Part shown: positions 45,789 through 55,083 of the stretch, piece by piece
How the letters are laid out: the number at the start of each line of letters is the position of its first letter
How positions within the stretch are numbered: position 1 is the first letter of the stretch
Assembly: GCA_963783175.1 (NCBI GenBank)
Contig: CAWANG010000016.1
Span: 62,001 to 126,000, forward strand
Length of the DNA: 64,000 nucleotides
Source: Roseiarcus sp963783175
Lineage (GTDB): Bacteria; Pseudomonadota; Alphaproteobacteria; Rhizobiales; Beijerinckiaceae
Direction: 5' to 3'
Program-made: the position numbers and the translations under genes
Notes under the pieces: model-generated
Databases searched by the model: none
What the model was told of the DNA's origin: nothing
What the model saw: the letters and a program-made list of their open reading frames with translations, nothing else

Positions 45789-46602
45789 ATGATTGAAGCC
45801 CAGCCGGCGCTCATGGACATGCGACTGCTCGCGGCCCAGGCGGTCGCGCGCGAGGCCGGCGCAAAGGCGCGACGGCGGTTTCTCGACCGTTCGTTCGCGG
45901 TCGCGTTCAAGGGTCCGCAGGACTATCTGACCGAGGTTGACGGCGAGACCGAGGCATTCATCGCCGAGCGCCTCGCCCTGGTCTTTCCCGACCGACGGTT
46001 TCATCGGCGAGGAGAGCAGCGCGCGCCCCGCCGGCGCGGGCGGGGCGGTGTGGGTGGTCGATCCTATCGACGGCACCGCGAACTTCGCCCGCGGCGTGCC
46101 GCATTTCTGCGTCTCGATCGCCTGCGTCGCCGACGGCAGGATTGAGGTCGGCGTCATCTACAATCCGATGCTCGACGAATTGTTCGCTGCCCGGCGCGGC
46201 GGCGGGGCGTGGCTGAACGGCGCGCCGATGAGCGCGTCCGAGCGCGAGTTCGCTCGCCAATTCCTCGGTCGAGGTCGGCTGGAACTCGCGCGCGGAGCTT
46301 CGCCCAATATGTCGACCTTCATGCGGCGGGTCGCGTCGACCGGAGCTTCGCCCTCGCGCACCGGCTCCGGCGCGCTCGCCATCGCCTATGTCGCCGCGGG
46401 ACGAAGCGACGGCTTTGTCGAGCATCACATCAACGCCTGGGACTGTCTCGCCGGCATCCTGTTGGTGAGCGAGGCCGGCGGCTACGTCAGCGATTTTCTC
46501 GCGGGCGGCGGGCTCGCCAGGGGCAATCCGCTCATCGCCTCTGCGCCCGGGGTCAAGGACGCCCTGATCGCCGCCGCAGCCTTCGAAGGCGTCGCCTTAT
46601 GA
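45789..46602 (+). pseudogene. Inositol monophosphatase family gene with four +1 insertions
   Basis: Family parts are all present but spread over three frames. The frame from 45789 reads to VFPD; after one extra base near 45993 it continues as DGFIGEES and VVDPIDGTANFARG (metal motif). Three more extra bases near 46243, 46295 and 46323 switch through SSVEVGWNSRA and SFAQYVDL and then back to RRVASTGAS, SGALAIAYVAAGR and HHINAWDCLAGILL (the WDxxAG motif). The three net to +3, so the C-terminal half returns to one frame. Without indels it is an ordinary 260-residue phosphatase. Either a decayed gene or heavily mis-assembled sequence. Its stop overlaps the next ATG. Confidence 0.75.
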
Positions 46603-47468
46603 CCGAAATCACGCTCACCCACGGCGACGCGCACGCAACGATCGCGCTTCTGGGCGCCGAGGCGAGGCAATGGCGGATCGCCGGGCGCGACCTGATGTGG
46701 CCCGGCGATCCGGCGATCTGGAGCGACATCAGTCCGATCCTCTATCCGGTCGTCGGCTGGACGCGCGACGGCGAGGAGCGGGTCGACGGTCGCCGCTACC
46801 CGCTCGGCCTCCACGGCTTCGCCCGGTTCGAGACCTTCGCCATAGAGTCTTCAACGACCGACTTCGTGCGGCTCGCGCTCAGCGACAATGCGCGCACCCG
46901 CGCGGTCTATCCATTCGCCTTTGCGCTTGCGGTCGAATACCGGCTCAGCGCCGACGCGCTCGCGGTTGCGATCGAAGTCGCCAATCCCGGCGCCGCGCCT
47001 GCGCCTTACGCCTGCGGGCTGCATCCGGGTTTCCGCTGGCCGCTCGGGGCGGCGGGGCGCGAGGGCGCTCTTGTCCGGTTCGATCGGCTCGAGCGGCCCG
47101 AGGTTCCGCGCCTCGCGCCGGGCGGCCTCATTCGCACGACCATGCGTCCGATTCCGCTCCACGGCCGCGACCTGCCGCTCACCGACGCCCTGTTCGCTCA
47201 CGATGCGCTCTGCTTCCTCGACTGCGCCAGCCGGTCGCTCGCCTTCATCGACGCCTCGGGGGCGTCGATCACGATGGAGTACCCGGGCTTTCCTCACGCC
47301 GCGCTGTGGACGAGGCCCGGCGCGCCGTTCCTTTGCCTCGAGGCCTGGACCGGCTACAGCGATCCGGAAGGGTTCGAGGGCGAGCTCATCGACAAGCCCG
47401 GCATGCGCGCGCTCGAGCCGGGGACGCGCGCGCGCCACGAGGCGCGCTTCGTTTTCCGGCCGGAGTGA
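46599..47468 (+). CDS. Aldose 1-epimerase family protein
   Basis: 289 residues; beta-sandwich mutarotase fold. Visible signatures are WSDISPILYPVVGW, YPLGLHGFARFETF and YACGLHPGFRWPLG, the last with the conserved His. The C-terminal EYPGFPHAALWTRPGAPFLCLEAWTGYSD includes the catalytic Glu. It belongs to the GalM/YeaD-like group. ATGA overlap with the preceding phosphatase gene. The frame upstream of 46599 is a shadow of that gene. Confidence 0.85.
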   Translation: MTEITLTHGDAHATIALLGAEARQWRIAGRDLMWPGDPAIWSDISPILYPVVGWTRDGEERVDGRRYPLGLHGFARFETFAIESSTTDFVRLALSDNARTRAVYPFAFALAVEYRLSADALAVAIEVANPGAAPAPYACGLHPGFRWPLGAAGREGALVRFDRLERPEVPRLAPGGLIRTTMRPIPLHGRDLPLTDALFAHDALCFLDCASRSLAFIDASGASITMEYPGFPHAALWTRPGAPFLCLEAWTGYSDPEGFEGELIDKPGMRALEPGTRARHEARFVFRPE

Positions 47469-47480
47469 GGCTCAATCCGA

Positions 47481-48413
47481 ATGTCTGCGCAGGGACGATC
47501 AAAGAGCGATGCCTCCGCCTTCGTGCTCGACGGCGCGGCGATCGCCGAGGGCGTGCTGGCGAAGGTCGCCGAAGAAGCGCGCGCGCTCGCCGCACATGGG
47601 CTGACTCCCGGCCTCGCCGTCGTCCTGGTCGGCGACAATCCGGCGAGCCAGACCTATGTCGCCGGCAAGGGCAGGGCGGCCAAGGCTTGCGGCTTCCATT
47701 CGGTCCAGCACAATCTGGCCGCCGAGACGAGCGAGGCCGACTTGCTGGCGCTGGTCGAGGCGCTCAACGCCGATCCCGCCGTGCATGGGATACTCGTGCA
47801 ATTGCCGCTGCCCAAGCACATCGATTCGCCGCGGGTGCTGGAATCGATCGCGCCGGCCAAGGACGTCGACGGTTTTCATCCGATCAATGTCGGCCTCTTG
47901 TCGATCGGCGATACACGCCGGGCGCTCATTCCCTGCACGCCTGCCGGCGCCATGATCCTTATCGACAGGGCCTGCGAGAGGCTGGGCTGGTCGCTTCCGG
48001 GTATGGAGGCGGTGATCATCGGCCGTTCGAACATCGTCGGTAAGCCTATGGCCCAGCTTCTGCTGGCGCGTCATTGCACGGTGACCATCGCCCATTCGCG
48101 CACCCTCGACCTGCCCTCCGTCGCCCGCCGCGCCGACATTCTCGTGGCCGCCGTCGGCCGGCCGGAGATGGTGCGGGAGAATTGGGTGAAGCCCGGCGCG
48201 ATCGTGATCGACGTCGGCGTCAACCGTGTGGCGGCCCACGGCCATGACGCCTCGGGCAAGCCCAAGACCCGCCTCGTCGGCGACGTCGCCTACGCGGAGG
48301 CGGCTCAAGTCGCAGGCGCGATCACACCCGTGCCCGGCGGCGTCGGCCGCATGACCATCGCCATGCTGATGGCCAATACGGCTTTGGCGGCGAAGAGGGC
48401 GGCGAGGCTGTAG
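47481..48413 (+). CDS. folD: Bifunctional methylene-THF dehydrogenase/methenyl-THF cyclohydrolase
   Basis: 310 residues. It interconverts 5,10-methylene-THF and 10-formyl-THF for purine and fMet synthesis. It shows LAVVLVGDNPASQTYVAGKGRAAKACGF (catalytic Lys in YVxxK), VHGILVQLPLPKHID, PAKDVDGFHPINVG, the NADP-binding IIGRSNIVGKPMAQLLL and the C-terminal PVPGGVGRMTIAMLM. The usual PGGVGPMT Pro is Arg here. ATG 47481, 12 nt after the epimerase stop. Confidence 0.95.
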   Translation: MSAQGRSKSDASAFVLDGAAIAEGVLAKVAEEARALAAHGLTPGLAVVLVGDNPASQTYVAGKGRAAKACGFHSVQHNLAAETSEADLLALVEALNADPAVHGILVQLPLPKHIDSPRVLESIAPAKDVDGFHPINVGLLSIGDTRRALIPCTPAGAMILIDRACERLGWSLPGMEAVIIGRSNIVGKPMAQLLLARHCTVTIAHSRTLDLPSVARRADILVAAVGRPEMVRENWVKPGAIVIDVGVNRVAAHGHDASGKPKTRLVGDVAYAEAAQVAGAITPVPGGVGRMTIAMLMANTALAAKRAARL

Positions 48414-48523
48414 CGGGCGAAAGTCGACGGTCGGCGTCAGGCCCAGCGACGCCAAAGTCTTGCGCCCATGGGCGCCAGGGGGCCATCGCACAAGGCGTGA
48501 GAAAGAGAAATAGCGGCTACTGC

Positions 48524-48552
48524 TTGCGATAATCAGAATTACGCGCTACGAT
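48524..48552 (+). promoter_or_regulatory. Promoter-like box of repeat element 2
   Basis: TTGCGA (48524-48529), 17-nt spacer, TACGAT (48547-48552). The first 15 bases are identical to those at 15982, and the following 30 bases share scattered matches, including CGnGCTA and TCG..GGAT. It reads rightward into the second 21-bp repeat array. Confidence 0.5.
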
Positions 48553-48719
48553 GTCTCACGTCGATCTGGATTTGCCGCCTGGGAACGGAAAAGCGCTGCG
48601 CCGTCGTTTTTTACTCCGAGGCCTTGTCTAATCGCAAACGGAGAAATCGGGGGTCGCCGGTGTCGAATTTTGGGCTTAACCCATTGAAAAATATCGTTTG
48701 GCGGAAGGAAAAGCGATTT

Positions 48720-48831
48720 TGATTTCGTTGCGTTTTCCTTGGATTTTGTTGCGGCCAATTTTGCTTTTGTTGCGCCGGATTTGGATTTTGTTGCGGGGGA
48801 TTTGGATTTTGTTGCGCCCGCCTGCGCCGTC
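48720..48831 (+). repeat. Array of five 21-bp direct repeats (repeat element 2)
   Basis: GTTGCG occurs at 48727, 48748, 48769, 48790 and 48811, each 21 bp apart, in the context TTGGATTTTGTTGCGCCGGA. It is the same unit as at 16122-16209. In the plus frame used there it reads as LLRRIWI-type heptads, open from about 48680 to past 48860; on the minus strand another frame reads ATKSKSG-type heptads and is open over 117 codons (48546-48899). Which, if any, is translated is unknown. It lies between folD and the NUDIX gene, which are convergent. The rest of 48414-48719 shows only the promoter-like box. Confidence 0.8.
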
Positions 48832-49431
48832 TCATCGGGCGTCGGCGCCGAGCTGAGACGCCAGGAGCCCCTTCGCTTTGGCGTAGTAGAGGAGCGCAAT
48901 CGTCTTCGCGTCAGCGATCGCGCCGCGCTCGATCATCGCGAGCGCCTCGGCGAACGCGATCTCGAGGACCTCGATGTGCTCGTCATCGTCTACGCCGCCC
49001 CCTCTTCCGACGCGGTCGGCTTCGCCATAAGGAGCGACGAAGCAGGCGATCTTCTCCGTCATGCCGCCCGGGCTCATGTAGGCGTCGAAGGCGTGGACGG
49101 GCTCGCGGATCACGATGCCTGTCTCCTCGAGCGCTTCGCGGACGGCGCAGACGTCGGGCGGATCGCCGTCCAGCATCCCGGCGCAGGCCTCGATCGTCGA
49201 GAGCGCGCGATCGCTGAGATAAGCGCCGGCGCGAAACTGCTTGACCAGCGTGACCACGCCGCGCCCGGGATCATAGAGCAGAACCGCCGCGGCTAGCCCA
49301 TGGCGATAGACTTCGTGCGCGAGCGTTCGCGTCGAGCCGTCGTACTCGGTGACTTCGATCTCGGTGCGCGTGAGATCGAACCGGCCTCTGTTGAGGAGCG
49401 TCTCGCTGACCACGCGTGCGGCTTTGGCCAT
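48832..49431 (-). CDS. NUDIX hydrolase, NudK (GDP-mannose/ADP-sugar pyrophosphatase)-like
   Basis: 199 residues. The NUDIX helix reads GMLDGDPPDVCAVREALEETGI, with the core REALEETG intact; the first Glu of the consensus is replaced by Asp, as in NudK-type enzymes, which share the GLLD-type preceding segment. Other parts are AAAVLLYDPGRGVVTLVKQFRAG and MSPGGMTEKIACFVAPY. Start at 49431 (MAKAARVV). It is followed on its 5' side, 10 nt away, by NAD kinase, giving a likely co-transcribed pair acting on nucleotide pools. Confidence 0.82.
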   Translation of the reverse strand: MAKAARVVSETLLNRGRFDLTRTEIEVTEYDGSTRTLAHEVYRHGLAAAVLLYDPGRGVVTLVKQFRAGAYLSDRALSTIEACAGMLDGDPPDVCAVREALEETGIVIREPVHAFDAYMSPGGMTEKIACFVAPYGEADRVGRGGGVDDDEHIEVLEIAFAEALAMIERGAIADAKTIALLYYAKAKGLLASQLGADAR

Positions 49432-49441
49432 GGCATGGCGC

Positions 49442-50230
49442 CTAATAGCGAAATTGTTCGCGCAGGATCCGCTCGTCAAGCGAATGGCCCGGGTCATGCA
49501 GCAGGATGAGCGACGTCGCCTTGTCCATCGCGACGTCGACTTCGACCACGCGGCGGATTTCGAAGTGGTCGGCGGCGGCGGCGACCGGGCGCTTATCGGC
49601 TTCCATCACCTCGATGGTCACGCGCTGCGAATCCCTGAGTAGCGCGCCTCGCCAGCGGCGGGGACGAAACGGCGAGAGCGGCGTCAGCGCCATCAGCGCC
49701 ACGCCGAGCGGCAGGATCGGTCCGTTTGCGGAGAGATTGTAGGCGGTCGAGCCGGCGGGCGTGGCGACCAGGATGCCGTCGGCGATCAATTCGTCGAGCT
49801 GCGTCATGCCGTCGATCTCGATGCGCAGTTTGGCCGCCTGATAGGTCTGGCGCAGCATCGACACCTCGTTGATCGCCCGCGCCGTCGTCTCCGCCCCGTG
49901 GACGTCGCGCGCGTGCATGATCAGCGGATGAATGATCGCCGGCAGCGCCGCCTGAAGGCGCTCGCGCAGGCCGGTCTCCGAATAGTCGTTCATCAGGAAG
50001 CCGACCGACCCGCGGTTCATGCCGAAGATCGGTTTCGGCGTCTTCATCGTCATATGCAGGGTCTGCAGCATCAGGCCGTCGCCGCCGAGCGCGACGATGA
50101 CGTCGGCCTCATCGAGCGGCCCGCCGCCATAGAGCGCCGTCAGCCTTTCGCGCGCTTCGTTGGCTTCCTTCGCGCCTGATGACAGGAAGGCGATCGTTTG
50201 CGTTCGCGCCGCTGGCGTCACGACCGACAT
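49442..50230 (-). CDS. nadK: NAD kinase
   Basis: 262 residues. It phosphorylates NAD to NADP. The signatures are DVIVALGGDGLMLQTLH (GGDG), GMNRGSVGFLMNDY, AINEVSMLRQTYQAAKL and DGILVATPAGSTAYNLSANGPILP, all diagnostic for the family. The ATG at 50230 has GGGAG upstream; the frame extends to 50317 without a site. Confidence 0.94.
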   Translation of the reverse strand: MSVVTPAARTQTIAFLSSGAKEANEARERLTALYGGGPLDEADVIVALGGDGLMLQTLHMTMKTPKPIFGMNRGSVGFLMNDYSETGLRERLQAALPAIIHPLIMHARDVHGAETTARAINEVSMLRQTYQAAKLRIEIDGMTQLDELIADGILVATPAGSTAYNLSANGPILPLGVALMALTPLSPFRPRRWRGALLRDSQRVTIEVMEADKRPVAAAADHFEIRRVVEVDVAMDKATSLILLHDPGHSLDERILREQFRY

Positions 50231-50344
50231 GTGCACTCCCCCGCAGGACGATCTCGCGCGCGACCCTCTCTTATCCGAGCGCGGCGCCGCTTGAAAGCCG
50301 CTGCGCGCGGGGCCCACGGTTGCGATCGGGAGAAAGGCTGAGGC

Positions 50345-51887
50345 TCAGGCCTCGGGCAGGATGCGCGCCGCCGTGCGCGCGGCGCCTTCAGGGGTCGGCA
50401 GTTTGATAAGGAACCGCGCGCCGCAGTAGAAGTCGTCGGCCTTGGCCGGCGCGAGCGTGATCGCTCCGCCGTTTCGCGTCACCAGATCGGCCGCAATCGC
50501 GAGGCCGAGGCCGGCGCCGGCCTGGCTGGTCGACTTGTGGAACGGCTCGAAGATGCGCTCGGCCTGGTCGGGCGGAAATCCGGGTCCGGTGTCGCTGAGC
50601 TCGATCAGCGCGAGCCCGTCGGTTCGAATAGCGGCAAAGCGAATCGCCTTCGGGCGGCCGTCCTCGGCGCCCTTGGCCATCAGGGCCTGGGCCGCGTTGC
50701 GGCTCAGGTTCTCGAGCACGCGAAGGATGTGGTCGGGGTCGGCGTAGAGACAGAATCGCGGCGGAATGTCGACGTTATAGTCGATCGCATCTCCGCCCTC
50801 AGCCTGCGCCGCCTCGACCACCTGCCGCACCAGTTCGCTCAGATCGAAGCGCCGTCGCGACGGCGGCAGTTCGCGCCCCGCGCCATAGGTCAGGGTCGAT
50901 TGGCAGAACTGGATCGCGCGATCGAGGGTCGCGACCAGACGGGGCGCGAGCCGCTGGGCCAGCGGATCGGGAATTGTCGCGAGTCGATCGGAAATGAGCT
51001 GCGCCGCGCTCAGCATGTTGCGCAGGTCGTGGTTGATGCGCGCAACCGCCATGCCGAGCTCGGCCATGCGTTTGCGCTCCGCCAGTTCATGCGCGAGCGT
51101 CCGCTGCATGACGGCGAGCGCCGCCTCGGCGCGGCCGATCTCGTTACGCCGCTCGCTCGGCGCAATTACCCGCGATGCATCCTGCGGACTTTCGCCAAAG
51201 GCGATGATGTTGGACGTCAGGCGGCGCACCGGCCGCAGCACCATGCTCCACAGCGCCGCCCACAGCACGCAGGTGACGACGGCGGCGATGGTGAGGGAAA
51301 TGTTGAGGAAGTTATGCGAGACGCGCCATAGCGCATCGATCAAAGGCGTCTCGTCGAACGTCACCTCGATCGCCGCCTCATCGGGCGGCGCGGACGAACC
51401 AACCTTCACGATCGTCCCAGGGGCGGTGAACAGCGCCCGAAACGTCGCCCCAACCCCTTCGAAAAAGGAACTGTCGTCCGCGGAGATGGCCTCCGCGGTC
51501 GCCGGGCGTTGCTCCGGGAAGAGCAAGCTCGCGCCGCCCCGCCGGGGTCACGACCGCAACCGATTTGAGGCCGACGCTGTTCAGTATCCGTCGCGACAAA
51601 TCCTCGGGCGGGGGAATGGGGCCGCCGGCGTCGAACGCCTCGACCACCGTCTGCGCCGAGGCGATCTTGTTGTGGAGCCACGTCTCGCGATAGGCGGTGA
51701 GACGGGTGATATAGAAGAGGGCCATGGCGATCAGGACGAAGGTGAGGGTCACCGCGAGAACCCGTCCCGCCAGCCCAAACCCGCGCCACCGCGGGGCCAC
51801 GCTCGCAATCTTCGCGTGGCGGGCAAGCGCTTCGGCGAGCGCGGACGCTTCCGCGCCGCTTTGGCTTCGAGCCGGGAGGTCCAGCAT
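50345..51887 (-). pseudogene. Sensor histidine kinase, one +1 frameshift in the sensor domain
   Basis: The N-terminal part (ATG 51887) has a membrane helix, GLAGRVLAVTLTFVLIAMALF, and a periplasmic sensor region ending at VVTPAGRR. An extra base near 51533 moves the reading to the frame starting SLLFPEQRPA, which carries a second helix, a HAMP-like LRPVRRLTSNI, the H-box ARINHDLRNMLSAAQ, N-box LENLSRNAAQAL, G1 SDTGPGF and G2 GAGLGLAIAADL, then ends normally. The kinase core is intact but would not be made if the insertion is real. No response regulator gene lies next to it. Confidence 0.78.
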
Positions 51888-51904
51888 GGTCTGCTCAGGC
51901 TGCT

Positions 51905-52888
51905 TCAGGTCTTCAGTTCGTCTTCAATATAGGCATTAATTATAGCAGAAAAGTTGGCGTCGGCATGAAATCCGAGGCTCTTCGCCCGCGCCGGATCGAG
52001 GTTTCGCGGCCAGCCGGCGACGATGCGGGCGATCGTCTCGTCGGGGACGCGCCGGATGAGGCTGACCGTCTTGTCGCCGGCTATGGCGCGCAGCGCCTCG
52101 ATCTGCTCGCCGACGGTGACGCTCACCCCCGGCAGACTGAGCGAGCGGCGAGCGCCGAGCAGGGAGAGATCGAGTTCCGCCGCGCGCAGGAGGAACCCGA
52201 CTGCGGCGCGGGGCGAGGCGTGCCAGTGGCGGACCTCGTCGCCGACCGGCAGGATCGCCTCCTTGCCTGCGAGCGGCTCGCGGATAATGCCGGAAAAGAA
52301 CCCAGAGGCCGCCTTGTTGGGCGCGCCGGGGCGCACGCAGATCGTCGGCAGCCGCAGGCCGATGCCGTCGAAGAAGCCGCGGCGCGAATAGTCGGCCAGC
52401 AAAAGCTCTGAGATCGCCTTCTGGGTTCCGTAGCTGGTCAGGGGCGCGGCGACGAATTCGTCGCCGATCTTGTCGGGGAACGGCGCCCCGTAGACGGCGA
52501 TCGAGGAGGTGAAGATGAGGCGGGGCCGATAGGCGCCGCCGGCGAGCGCCTGTTCGCGCCGGAGCGCCTCAAACAACGCATGGGTTCCGCCGACATTGAT
52601 GGCGTAACCCTTGTCAAAATCCGCTTCCGCCTCGCCGGAGACCACCGAGGCGAGCAGGAAAATGACGTCCGGCCGCGCCGCGACCAGCTTCGGCGCGACA
52701 TAAGGCGCAGCGATGTCGAAGGCGTCGAGCATGACCGGGAAGGGCGCGTTTGCGAGCGGCTGCGGCGCGACGATGTCGACGAGATGCGCGTGGTCGATCG
52801 TTTTGTCCGCAAGGCGACCGTCGTCAGCGAGACGCGCGGAGAGTTTGCGCCCGATCATGCCCGCCGCGCCGATGATGAGCACCTTCAT
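51905..52888 (-). CDS. denD: NAD-dependent sugar-acid dehydrogenase (D-erythronate dehydrogenase-like)
   Basis: 327 residues, extended SDR family: KVLIIGAAGMIGRKLSARL (NAD site), VIFLLASVVSGEAEADFDKGYAINVGGTHALFEAL, FTSSIAVYGAPFPD and the catalytic SYGTQKAISELL (YxxxK). The SVVSGEAE segment and overall length fit D-erythronate dehydrogenase DenD of tetronate catabolism. The ATG at 52888 is preceded by GGAGG. No kinase or isomerase of that pathway lies next to it, so the substrate stays tentative. Confidence 0.7.
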   Translation of the reverse strand: MKVLIIGAAGMIGRKLSARLADDGRLADKTIDHAHLVDIVAPQPLANAPFPVMLDAFDIAAPYVAPKLVAARPDVIFLLASVVSGEAEADFDKGYAINVGGTHALFEALRREQALAGGAYRPRLIFTSSIAVYGAPFPDKIGDEFVAAPLTSYGTQKAISELLLADYSRRGFFDGIGLRLPTICVRPGAPNKAASGFFSGIIREPLAGKEAILPVGDEVRHWHASPRAAVGFLLRAAELDLSLLGARRSLSLPGVSVTVGEQIEALRAIAGDKTVSLIRRVPDETIARIVAGWPRNLDPARAKSLGFHADANFSAIINAYIEDELKT

Positions 52889-53091
52889 CAGAAGCTTCCT
52901 CCCTTCGCCGCCCCGGATCATCGCTGGTCAGCGAACCGTCGCAATCTAGGTCGGTTTTGCCGCTCTGCATATCCCCGCCTGCCTGTCAAGTTGCTCCGAC
53001 TATTGCCGAAGTGAAAACGAGGCTGCCTTGTTCTCGCCTCAACTGTCCTCCAGACGAACCGCGCAACATTCAAAACATACAGGTGAAATGA

Positions 53092-53400
53092 ATGCGGAAA
53101 ACGATTTTTGCGTGCGCGATGTTGGCTGGAGTTACGGGCGGAGCTTCAGCCGGTGAATTGGGTATAGCTTCATATTACCAGAATCCCTACTACGGCGGGC
53201 TGATTGCAGCCCACAAGACGCTCCCCTTCGGGAGCCGGGTCAAGGTGTTCAACCTCGACAATGGCCGCAGCGCTATCGTGAAGATCGTCGACCGCGGGCC
53301 GTTCATTCGCGGGCGCATCATCGATGTCTCGCCCGCCGCCGCCAACGTGCTCGGCTTCCGCCAGGCGGGCCTCGCGCATGTGAGGATCGAGCGAATCTAA
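53092..53400 (+). CDS. Short RlpA-like double-psi beta-barrel protein
   Basis: 102 residues: a signal peptide (MRKTIFACAMLAGVTGGASAG) followed directly by a DPBB domain (GIASYYQNPYYGGLIAAHKT, LPFGSRVKVFNLDNGRS, VKIVDRGPFIRGRIIDVSPAAANVLGF). The domain matches RlpA lytic transglycosylases, including the Asp in DRGPF, but no SPOR domain follows. It probably acts on peptidoglycan in the periplasm. A stand-alone gene after 203 nt of empty DNA. Confidence 0.85.
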   Translation: MRKTIFACAMLAGVTGGASAGELGIASYYQNPYYGGLIAAHKTLPFGSRVKVFNLDNGRSAIVKIVDRGPFIRGRIIDVSPAAANVLGFRQAGLAHVRIERI

Positions 53401-53481
53401 GTTCGCCTCCTGATCATAATCGGCTATCTCTGGTCTCCGCGTCAGGCGTTCGGCGCCGAGCGTGCGGGACCAGAGGGTCCG

Positions 53482-54534
53482 ATGTCGTCAAAGCTGCTCG
53501 TTTACGGCGCGACCGGATTTGTCGGCGAGCATATTGCTCGCACCGCGGTCGGCTCCGGCCTGCCGACCATCCTCGCCGGCCGCGATGCGGCGAAACTCGA
53601 CCGGATCGCGGCGGATCTCGGAACCAGTTGCCGCGCCTTCGGCCTCGGCGACGCCGCGGCGACGGCGAAGGCGCTCGAGGGCGCGGCGGTCGTTCTCAAC
53701 TGCGCCGGGCTGTTCAAGTACACGGCCGAGCCGCTGGCGGGCGCCTGCCTCAGAGCGGGCGTCCCCTACCTCGACATCACCGGCGAGATCCCGGTCTTCG
53801 AGGCCCTTCAGGCCAGGGACGCCGAAGCGAAAGCGCGCGGCGTCATGCTCCTTCCCGGCGCCGGATTCGACGTCGCTCCGACCGATTGCCTGGCGCTCCA
53901 CCTCAAGCGGCGGCTGCCCTCGGCGACCCGGCTTCGGCTTGCGTTCCAGTCCGTCGGCCCGGCAGGCATGCCTCCCGGGACGCAGCGAACCGCGATCGAG
54001 CTCATCAACTACGGCGATCGGATTCGCCACAAGGGCAGGCTCGTCCGCCCGGATCGGCCTTCGCGAATTTCGGTTGATTTCGGCGCTGGGCCGGTCGAAG
54101 CGGCCTCGATAGCCTGGGGCGACGTGTTCACCGCCTTTTACAGCACGGGCATTCCCAACATTGAAGTCTACATCGCCGCTCCGCCCTCGCTCAGGCGCCA
54201 GCTCGCGGTCATGCGGGCCATCGCACCCGTCGCGAATTGGGTGCCGGTGCGCAATCTGCTGCTCATGGGCGTCCGGCCCGGTCCAATCCGGGCGTTGCGC
54301 GCCCGCACTTCGACCCATGTCTGGGGCGAGGTCGCCGACGACGAGGGCCGCATCGCGAGGGCGAGGCTCCACGGGCCCGAAGCCGGCGTCGAGTGGACGA
54401 CCGCGGCCGCGCTCGCTGCGGCGCGGAAGGCGCTGGGCGGCCTCGCGCCCGCCGGCTATCAGACGCCGGCCTCGGCCTACGGCCCGGACTTTGTTCTGGA
54501 AACAGAAGGCGTGACCCGCGAGGACGTCGCCTGA
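53482..54534 (+). CDS. Saccharopine dehydrogenase-like NADP-binding protein
   Basis: 350 residues. The Rossmann N-terminus LLVYGATGFVGEHIARTA, with NCAGLFKYTAEPLAGACLRAGVPYLDITGE, matches the saccharopine dehydrogenase NADP-binding family, often trans-acting enoyl reductase-like or of unknown role. GAGFDVAPTDCLALHL is a family marker. Nothing links it to lysine metabolism here. The convergent next gene is a YCII protein. Confidence 0.8.
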   Translation: MSSKLLVYGATGFVGEHIARTAVGSGLPTILAGRDAAKLDRIAADLGTSCRAFGLGDAAATAKALEGAAVVLNCAGLFKYTAEPLAGACLRAGVPYLDITGEIPVFEALQARDAEAKARGVMLLPGAGFDVAPTDCLALHLKRRLPSATRLRLAFQSVGPAGMPPGTQRTAIELINYGDRIRHKGRLVRPDRPSRISVDFGAGPVEAASIAWGDVFTAFYSTGIPNIEVYIAAPPSLRRQLAVMRAIAPVANWVPVRNLLLMGVRPGPIRALRARTSTHVWGEVADDEGRIARARLHGPEAGVEWTTAAALAAARKALGGLAPAGYQTPASAYGPDFVLETEGVTREDVA

Positions 54535-54591
54535 ACGCGGCGGCGGTTCAATTGCTGCTTTCAAGCAAGCGCCAAACCGCGGTGATGAGCC

Positions 54592-54936
54592 TTACATTCC
54601 CGGCATCGGCCTGATCTCGACGACCTCCACCCATGCGCCAGGCATCATTTGAAGATGGGGATGGTCCTTGCCGAACAGCTTTGCGGCGTCGTCGTGCGAA
54701 TTGGCTTGAACGACCGAATAGCCGCCAATGCCGTTTTTCGCGTCCTTCGCGCCGTTCGCGTCGACGCGCTTGGTCTTCCCCAAAGGCGCCCCGCCGTCGA
54801 CGATGGACTCCTTGTGCGTGGTCATCCAATGCATCCACGCCTCCATCCCCTTCTTTTGCATATCAGGGGTGGAGTTTTTCATCATTGTCTCGAACGTGGA
54901 CGGATCGGCCATGTACAAAACCATGAACTTTTTCAT
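54592..54936 (-). CDS. YCII-related domain protein
   Basis: 114 residues, a small ferredoxin-like-fold protein: MKKFMVLYMADPSTFETMMK at the start, DGGAPLGKTKRV and IGGYSVVQANSHDDAAKLFGKDHP in the middle. The DGGAPLGK and GYSVVQA parts are typical of YCII/DGPF proteins. The enzyme activity of most members is unknown. It sits downstream of the broken acyl-CoA dehydrogenase gene, 147 nt away. Confidence 0.82.
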   Translation of the reverse strand: MKKFMVLYMADPSTFETMMKNSTPDMQKKGMEAWMHWMTTHKESIVDGGAPLGKTKRVDANGAKDAKNGIGGYSVVQANSHDDAAKLFGKDHPHLQMMPGAWVEVVEIRPMPGM

Positions 54937-55083
54937 CTTGATCCTCCCTTTGAGCTGCGCGGGTTGCTCGATGCCTACCAGATGGTCCCCTCGCGTTCAA
55001 TTCAGCGAGCGTGGGCTTTCCGCTGGACTGTTTCGACGCGGACGCGAGGATGGCCGAGTGATCGAACAACCGGCGCCTGCTGT

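Noticed and set aside
48546..48899. 117-codon minus-strand gene with ATKSKS repeats
   Set aside because: It overlaps the end of the NUDIX gene in another frame and has no clear start site; kept only as an alternative reading of repeat element 2.
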